Source: G965227875 sp965227875
GTDB taxonomy: Bacteria; Pseudomonadota; Alphaproteobacteria; Rhizobiales; JAJFHC01
Assembly (NCBI GenBank): GCA_965227875.1
Contig: OZ245783.1
Coordinates: forward strand, 2,728,001 to 2,792,000
Direction: 5' to 3'
DNA length: 64,000 bases
A model generated the notes under the pieces. The model made no database searches. It was not told the origin of the DNA and saw only the letters and a list, made by a program, of their open reading frames with translations. Positions 12,801 to 21,800 of this stretch are shown here, in pieces. How positions within the stretch are numbered: the first letter of the stretch is position 1; each line of letters begins with the position of its first letter. The translations under genes and the position numbers were made by a program.

Positions 12801-15800
12801 GAGGTCAGCGCATAGGTGAAGGAATCGCCTGCGTCAGCGTCCGTGGTGGCGAGCGTCGCCGCGACCGTGCCGGCGCTGGCGTTCTCGTCGACGGCCCCGC
12901 CGGTGAGCGTGATGTCGCTGGGGCCCTCGTCCATCAGGTTGTTGACCGACAGCGTCACGGTCTCGCTGTACGTGTTGCCACCGGCATCGGCGACCTGGAC
13001 GGTGACCTCGTGGGAGGCATCGGCCTCGTAATCGATGTCGGCGCCGGCCTTCACCCGGATCTCGTCGCCGACGATCTCGAAGAGGCCCGAGGCATCGGAG
13101 GTCAGCGCATAGGTGAAGCTGTCGCCGGAATCGGCGTCCGTGGTGGCGAGGGTGGCCACGACCGTGCCGGCCGCCGCGTTCTCGTCGACGGCCCCGCCGG
13201 TGAGCGTGATGTCGGACGGGCCTTCGTCCATGAGGTTGTTGATGCTGAGGGTGACGGTCTCGCTGTACGTATTGCCGCCGGCATCGGTCACCTGGACGGT
13301 GACGTCGTGGGAGGCATCCGCCTCGTAGTCGATGTCGGCGCCGGTCTTGACGCGGATCTGGTCGCCGACGATCTCGAAGAGGCCCGAGGCGTCGGAGGTC
13401 AGCGCATAGGTGAAGCTGTCACCGGAATCGGCATCCGTCGTCGCCAGCGTGGCGACCACGGTTCCAGCCACCGCGTTCTCGTCGACCGAGCCACCCGTCA
13501 GCGTGATGTCGGACGGACCTTCGTCCATGAGGTTGTTCACGGAGAGAGTGACGGTCTCGCTGTACGTGTTCCCGCCCGCGTCGGTGACCTGGACGGTCAC
13601 GTCATGGGAGGCGTCCGCCTCGTAATCGATATCGGCTCCGGCCTTGACGCGGATCTCATCGCCGACGATCTCGAAGAAGCCGGAGGCGTCCGAGGTCAGC
13701 GCATAGGTGAAGGAATCGCCTGCGTCAGCGTCCGTGGTGGCGAGCGTCGCCGCGACCGTGCCGGCGCTGGCGTTCTCGTCGACGGCCCCGCCGGTGAGCG
13801 TGATGTCGCTGGGGCCCTCGTCCATCAGGTTGTTGACCGACAGCGTCACGGTCTCGCTGTACGTGTTGCCACCGGCATCGGCGACCTGGACGGTGACCTC
13901 GTGGGAGGCATCGGCCTCGTAATCGATGTCGGCGCCGGCCTTCACCCGGATCTCGTCGCCGACGATCTCGAAGAGGCCCGAGGCATCGGAGGTCAGCGCA
14001 TAGGTGAAGCTGTCGCCGGAATCGGCATCCGTCGTCGCCAGCGTGGCGACCACGGTTCCAGCCGAGGCGTTCTCGTCGACCGAGCCGCCGGTGAGCGTGA
14101 TGTCCGACGGACCTTCGTCCATCAGGTTGTTGACGCTGAGGGTGACGGTCTCGCTGTACGTGTTGCCACCGGCATCGGTGACCTGGACGGTCACGTCATG
14201 GGACGCACCCGCCTCGTAATCGATATCGGCCCCGGTCTTCACACGGATCTGGTCGCCGACGATCTCGAAGAAGCCCGAGGCGTCGGAGGTCAGCGCATAG
14301 GTGAAGCTGTCGCCGGAATCGGCATCCGTGGTGGCGAGCGTAGCGACGACCGTGCCAGCCACCGCGTTCTCGTCCACCGAGCCACCCGTCAGCGTGATGT
14401 CGGACGGACCTTCGTCCATCAAGTTGTTGACGGAGAGGGTGACGGTCTCGGAGTACATATTGCCGCCCGCGTCCATCACCTGCACGGTGACGTTGTGGGA
14501 GGCATCCGCCTCGTAATCGATATCGGCCCCGGTCTTCACACGGATCTGGTCGCCGACGATCTCGAAGAAGCCCGAGGCGTCGGAGGTCAGCGCATAGGTG
14601 AAGCTGTCGCCGGAATCGGCATCCGTGGTGGCGAGCGTAGCGACGACCGTGCCAGCCACCGCGTTCTCGTCCACCGAGCCACCCGTCAGCGTGATGTCGG
14701 ACGGGCCCTCGTCCATCAGGTTGTTGACCGACAGCGTGACGGTCTCGCTGTACGTGTTGCCCCCCGCGTCCGTCACCTGGACGGTCACCTCGTGGCTGGC
14801 ATTGGCCTCGTAGTCGATGTCGGCGCCGGCCTTGACGCGGATCTGGTCTCCGACGATCTCGAAGAAGCCCGAGGCGTCGGAGGTGAGGGCGTAAGTGAAG
14901 GAATCTCCGGAATCGGCGTCCGTGGTGGCGAGCGTGGCAACCACGGTTCCCGCGCTGGCGTTCTCGTCCACCGAACCGCCCGTGAGCGTGATGTCGCTGG
15001 GGCCTTCGTCCATCAGGTTGTTGACGGAGAGGGTGACGGTCTCGGAATAGGTGTTCCCGCCCGCATCGGTGACCTGGATGGTGACCTCGTGGGAGGCGTC
15101 CGTCTCGTAATCGATGTCGGCCCCGGTCTTGACGTGGATCTGGTCGCCGACGATCTCGAAGAAGCCCGAGGCATCCGAGGTCAGGGCATAGGTGAAGGAA
15201 TCGCCCACATCTGCGTCCGTGGTGGCGAGCGTCGCCACGACCGTGCCCGCGCTGGCATTCTCGTCAACACTGCCGCCCGTCAGCGTGATGTCGGACGGGC
15301 CTTCGTCCATCAGGTTGTTGACGGAGATCGTCACGGTCTCGCTGTACGTATTGCCACCGGCGTCCGTCACCTGGACGGTGACGTCGTGGCTGGCATCTGC
15401 CTCGTAATCGAGGTCTGCACCGGCCTTCACACGGATCTGGTCGCCCACGATCTCGAAGAAGCCGGAAGCATCCGAGGTCAGCGCGTAGGTGAAGCTGTCG
15501 CCGGAATCGGCATCCGTGGTGGCGAGTGTCGCGACCACCGTACCCGCTGCCGCGTTCTCGTCGACCGAACCGCCCGTCAGCGTGATGTCCGACGGACCTT
15601 CGTCCATCAGGTTGTTCACCGACAGCGTCACGGTCTCGGAATAGATGTTCCCGCCGGCGTCGGTGACCTGGACGGTGACCTCAAGGGAAGTGTTGGCCTC
15701 GTAGTCGATGTCGGCTCCGGCCTTCACCCGGATCTCATCGCCGACGATCTCGAAGAAGCCCGAGGCGTCGGATGTGAGGGTATAGGTGAAGGAATCACCT

Positions 15801-18800
15801 GCGTCCGCGTCCGTCGTGGCGAGCGTGGCCACGACCGTGCCCGCGGCCGCGTTCTCGTCGACGGCCCCGCCGGTGAGCGTGATGTCCGAGGGTCCCTCGT
15901 CCATCAGGTTGTTGACCGACAGCGTGACCGTCTCGGAGTACGTGTTCCCGCCGGCGTCGGTGACCTGGACGGTCACCTCGTGGGAGGCGTCGGCCTCGTA
16001 GTCGATGTCCGCGCCGGCCTTCACACGGATCTGGTCGCCGACGATCTCGAAGAAGCCCGAGGCGTCCGAGGTCAGGGCATAGGTGAAGCTGTCGCCCGCA
16101 TCCGCATCCGTGGTGGCGAGCGTGGCGACCACGGTACCCGCGGCTGCGTTCTCGTCGACGGTCCCGCCGGTCAGCGTGATGTCGCTGGGGCCTTCGTCCA
16201 TCAGGTTGTTGACGGAGAGGGTGACGGTCTCGGAATAGGTGTTCCCGCCCGCGTCGGTGACCTGGACGGTGACCTCGTGGGAGGCGTCCGTCTCGTAATC
16301 GATGTCGGCCCCGGTCTTGACGCGGATCTGGTCGCCGACGATCTCGAAGAAGCCCGAGGCGTCGGAGGTCAGGGCATAGGTGAAGCTGTCGCCGCTGTCC
16401 GCATCCGTGGTGGCGAGCGTGGCCACGACCGTGCCCGAGCTGGCGTTCTCGTCGACGGCCCCGCCGGTGAGCGTGATGTCGGATGGACCTTCGTCCATGA
16501 GGTTGTTGATGCTGAGGGTGACGGTCTCGCTGTACGTATTGCCGCCCGCATCGGTGACCTGGACGGTGACGTCGTGGGAGGCGTCGGCCTCGTAATCGAT
16601 GTCCGCCCCGGCCTTCACGCGGATCTGGTCTCCGACGATCTCGAAGAAGCCCGAGGCGTCCGAGGTCAGGGCGTAGGTGAAGGAATCGCCGGTATCGGCG
16701 TCCGTGGTGGCGAGCGTCGCCACGACCGTACCGGCGCTGGCGTTCTCGTCCACCGAGCCGCCGGTGAGCGTGATGTCGCTGGGGCCTTCGTCCATGAGGT
16801 TGTTGATGCTGAGCGAGACGGTCTCGCTGTAGGTGTTCCCGCCGGCGTCGGTGACCTGCACGGTGACCTCGTGGGAGGCGTCCGTCTCGTAGTCGGTGTC
16901 GGCCCCGGCCTTGACGCGGATCTGATCGCCGACGATCTCGAAGAAGCCGGAGGCGTCGGAGGTCAGGGCATAGGTGAAGCTGTCACCGGAATCGGCATCC
17001 GTCGTCGCCAGCGTGGCGACCACGGTTCCAGCCGAGGCGTTCTCGTCGACCGAACCGCCGGTGAGCGTGATGTCGGACGGGCCTTCGTCCATGAGGTTGT
17101 TCACGGAGAGAGTGACGGTCTCGCTGTACGTGTTCCCGCCCGCATCCGTCACCTGGACGGTGACCTCGTGGGAGGCAGCGGCCTCGTAATCGATGTCGGC
17201 CCCGGCCTTGACGCGGATCTGATCGCCGACGATCTCGAAGAAGCCGGAGGCGTCGGAGGTCAGGGCATAGGTGAAGCTGTCGCCGGAATCGGCGTCGGTG
17301 GTGGCGAGCGTGGCGACGACCGTACCGGCGGCCGCGTTCTCGTCGACCGAACCGCCTGTGAGCGTGATGTCGGACGGGCCTTCGTCCATGCGGTTGTTGA
17401 CGCTGAGCGAGACGGTCTCGCTGTACGTGTTCCCGCCGGCGTCGGTCACCTGGACGGTGACCTCGTGGGAGGCATCGGCCTCGTAGTCGATGTCGGCCCC
17501 GGCCTTCACCCGGATCTGGTCGCCGACGATCTCGAAGAAGCCCGAGGCGTCGGAAGTCAGTGCATAGGTGAAGCTGTCACCGGAATCGGCGTCAACAGTG
17601 GCCAGGGTGGCCACGACCGTGCCGGCGCTGGCGTTCTCGTCGACCGAACCGCCCGTCAGCGTGATGTCGCTGGGGCCTTCGTCCATCAGGTTGTTGACGG
17701 AGAGGGTGACGGTCTCGGAATAAGTGTTGCCGCCTGCGTCGGTGACCTGGACGGTCACCTCGTGGGAGGCGTCGGCCTCGTAATCGATATCGGCGCCAGT
17801 CTTGACGCGGATCTGGTCGCCGACGATCTCGAAGAAGCCGGAGGCGTCGGAGGTCAGGGCATAGGTGAAGCTGTCGCCGGAATCGGCGTCGGTGGTGGCG
17901 AGCGTGGCAACCACCGTGCCTGGACTGGCGTTCTCGTCGACACTGCCGCCCGTGAGCGTGATGTCGGAGGGACCTTCGTCCATCAGGTTGTTGATGGAGA
18001 GGGTGACGGTCTCGGAGTAGGTGTTGCCGCCGGCGTCCGTCACCTGGACGGTGACGTCGTGGCTGGCATCCGTCTCGTAATCGATGTCGGCCCCGGCCTT
18101 GACGCGGATCTGGTCGCCGGCGATCTCGAAGAAGCCGGAGGCATCCGAGGTCAGGGCATAGGTGAAGCTGTCGCCGGAATCGGCATCCGTGGTGGCGAGC
18201 GTAGCGACGACCGTGCCAGCCACCGCGTTCTCGTTGACCGAGCCGCCGGTGAGCGTGATGTCCGAGGGTCCCTCGTCCATCAGGTTGTTGACGCTGAGGG
18301 TGACGGTCTCGGAATAGGTGTTCCCGCCCGCATCGGTCACCTGGACAGTCACGTCGTGGGAGGCGTCGGCCTCGTAGTCGAGATTGGCATCCGCCTTCAC
18401 CCGGATCTCATCGCCCACGATCTCGAAGAAGCCGGAGGCGTCGGAGGTGAGGGCGTAAGTGAAGGTATCCCCGGAATCGGCGTCCGTCGTGGTGAGCGTG
18501 GCAACCACGGTTCCCGCCGAGGCGTTCTCGTTGACCGAGCCGCCCGTGAGCGTGATGTCGGACGGACCTTCGTCCATCAAGTTGCTGACGGAGAGGGTGA
18601 CGGTCTCGGAATAGGTGTTGCCACCGGCATCGGTCACCTGGACGGTGACCTCGTGGGAGACGTCGGCCTCGTAGTCGATGTCCGCGCCGGCCTTGACGCG
18701 GATCTGGTCCCCGACGATTTCGAAGAAGCCGGACGCGTCGGAGGTCAGCGCGTAGGTGAAGCTGTCGCCGGAATCGGCATCCGTGGTGGCGAGCGTGGCG

Positions 18801-21800
18801 ACCACGGTGCCGGCGCTGGCGTTCTCGTCGACGGCCCCGCCCGTCAGCGTGATGTCGCTGGGACCTTCGTCCATGAGGTTGTTGACGCTGAGCGAGACGG
18901 TCTCGCTGTACGTGTTGCCGCCGGCGTCCGTCACCTGGACGGTGATCTCGTGGGAGGCGTCGGCCTCGTAATCGAGGTCGGCCCCGGCCTTGACCCGGAT
19001 CTCATCGCCCATGATCTCGAAGAAGCCCGAGGCATCCGAGGTCAGGGCGTAGGTGAAGCTGTCGCCGCTGTCCGCATCCGTGGTGGCCAGGGTCGCGACC
19101 ACGGTACCAGCGGCTGCGTTCTCGTCGACCGAACCGCCCGTGAGCGTGATGTCGGACGGGCCTTCGTCCATGAGGTTGTTGACGCTGAGGGTGACGGTCT
19201 CGCTGTACGTATTCCCGCCCGCATCCGTCACCTGGACGGTGACGTCGTGTGAGGCGTCGGCCTCGTAATCGATATCGGCGCCAGTCTTGACGCGGATCTG
19301 ATCGCCGACGATCTCGAAGAAGCCCGAGGCGTCGGAGGTCAGGGCATAGGTGAAGGAATCCCCTGAATCGGCGTCCGTGGTGGCGAGCGTGGCAACCACC
19401 GTGCCTGCACTGGCGTTCTCGTCAACACTGCCGCCCGTCAGCGTGATGTCCGAGGGCCCCTCGTCCATCAGGTTGTTGACGGACAGCGTCACGGTCTCGG
19501 AATAGGTGTTCCCGCCGGCATCGGTCACCTGAACGGTGACGTTGTGGCTGGCATCGGCTTCAAAGTCGATGTCCGCGCCGGCCTTCACGCGGATCTGGTC
19601 GCCGACGATTTCGAAGAAGCCGGAGGCGTCCGAGGTCAGCGCATAGGTGAAGCTGTCGCCAGCATCCGCATCCGTCGTCACCAGCGTGGCGACGACCGTG
19701 CCCGAGCTGGCGTTCTCGTCCACCGAACCGCCCGTCAGCGTGATGTCGCTGGGGCCTTCGTCCATGAGGTTGTTGACCGACAGCGTCACGGTCTCGGAGT
19801 AGGTGTTGCCGCCTGCATCCGTCACCTGGACGGTGACCTCGTGGGAGGCATCGGCCTCGTAATCGATGTCCGCCCCGGCCTTGACGCGGATCTGATCGCC
19901 GACGATCTCGAAGAGGCCCGAGGCGTCGGAGGTCAGGGCGTAGGTGAAGCTGTCGCCAGCGTCCGCGTCAACAGTGGCGAGCGTCGCGACCACGGTGCCC
20001 GCACCCGCGTTCTCGTCGACAGCCCCGCCCGTCAGCGTGATGTCGGTGGGGCTCGAATGTGTCATGTCGTCGGCCGTGACCGATCCGTCCGCGAACACGA
20101 AGGTGTTCACCCCGGACACGGTGTCGCTGCCGTCGGGTGATCCGTCCCGTGTGTCGGTGATCGTCAGGGAGCCGTCCGGGTTGAGCGTGACATCGTAGTC
20201 CGCGAGGTTTCCCGAATAGACGGCGGTGTCGCCGCTGCCCGACCCGGCGATCGTGTCGTCCCCGCGGCCACCGCGGAACGTGTCGCCTCCGCCGGATCCC
20301 GCCAGCGTGTCGTTCCCGGCACCGCCGGCGATGTCGTCGGAATTGCCGCCGCCGGTCACCGTCACGCCGTGCCCTGAACTCAAACCGCTCAGGTTGACCG
20401 TGTCCGCGCCGGCCTCGCCATTGTACGTCAGTCCGTCTTCGGCCAGCGCGGTTGCTGAAAAATCGCCGTTGACGGTCAGGCTGTCGCCGGCAGACCCGGC
20501 ATTCACGGTGATCTTCTCGATGTCCGTCGCGGTCATGATGAGCACGCCGTCCGCGCTGATCAGGATCGTGCCCGGCGCCGTGTTCGCGCCGGTCCGGGCA
20601 TTGTACGTGTCCGCGTCCTCGATCAGGAAACTGGACGACTGTCCGTCTATGCCGTCGATGATGATGTGGTCTTCACCGTCACCGCCGTCGACGCTGTCGC
20701 TGCCGTGACCCACCGTGTAGCGGATGACGTCGTTCCCGCCGCCGCCGAGGATGGTGTCATTTCCTCCGCCGGCGGTGAACATGTTCGCGCCGGAATCGCC
20801 GGTGAGGTCGTCATCATAGGCGGACCCGGTAACGTCCTCGAAATTCGAGAACCTGTCGCCCTCGGCCATGCCGCCGGAACCGGTCCCCGCGGCCATGTCC
20901 ACGGTGACGCCTTCGCCGGACGCCGAATAGTCGAGTGTGTCGCGTCCCTCGCCGCCGTCCATGAGGTCGGCACCGTACCCGCCGGCGATGCTGTCGTCTC
21001 CGGCAAGCCCGAGCATGGTGTCTTCTTCCACCGTGCCGGAGAGGGTATCGGAACCCGCCGTCCCGACGATGGTGTCGCCGTCGATCAGGTTGTTGACGTC
21101 TATCGTGATTGTTTCGGAATAGGTGTTGCCGCCCGCATCGGTGACCTGGACGGTGACCTCGTGGGAGGCATCGGCCTCATGGTCGATGTCCGCGCCGGCC
21201 TTGACCCGGATCTCATCGCCGACGATCTCGAAGAAGCCGGAGGCGTCGGAGGTCAGCGCATAGGTGAAGGAATCTCCGGAATCGGCGTCCGTGGTGGCGA
21301 GTGTCGCCACGACCGTTCCCGCTGCCGCATTCTCGTCCACCGATCCGCCCGTCAGCGTGATGTCCGACGGTCCCTCGTCCATGAGGTTGTTGACGGAGAG
21401 GGTGACGGTCTCGGAATAGGTCTTGCCGCCGGAGTCGGTGACCCGGACGGTGACCTCGTGGGAGGCATCGGCCTCGTAATCAATGTCCGCGCCGGCCTTC
21501 ACCCGGATCTGGTCGCCGACGATCTCGAAGAAGCCCGAGGCGTCCGAGGTGAGGGTATAGGTAAAGGAGTCGCCGCTGTTTGCATCCGTGGTGGCCAGGG
21601 TGGCGACAACCGTGCCGGTGGTGGCGTTCTCGTCGACACTGCCGCCCGTCAGGGTGATGTCCGACGGCGCATGGTTTGGCTCGCTGGTCTCGTCGGGCGC
21701 TGTCTGATCCGATTTCGTCGCGTCACTGTCCGCTTCGCCGTCGGTCGAGGGTGCAGCGTCTTCCGTAAACTCTGTCGCGAGAGCCCGTTCGGCAAAGTTT

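Noticed and set aside
12416..19252. A 2,278-residue open frame on the plus strand across the repeat array (also 4694-6892, 7070-8338 and others)
   Set aside because: The repeat length is a multiple of three, so one stop-free antisense frame is propagated through every unit. The protein has no independent domains, and the minus-strand gene explains the sequence.
3223..20060. The 297-bp repeats considered as a CRISPR or satellite array
   Set aside because: The repeats are contiguous coding sequence without spacers and encode a clear cadherin-like domain.
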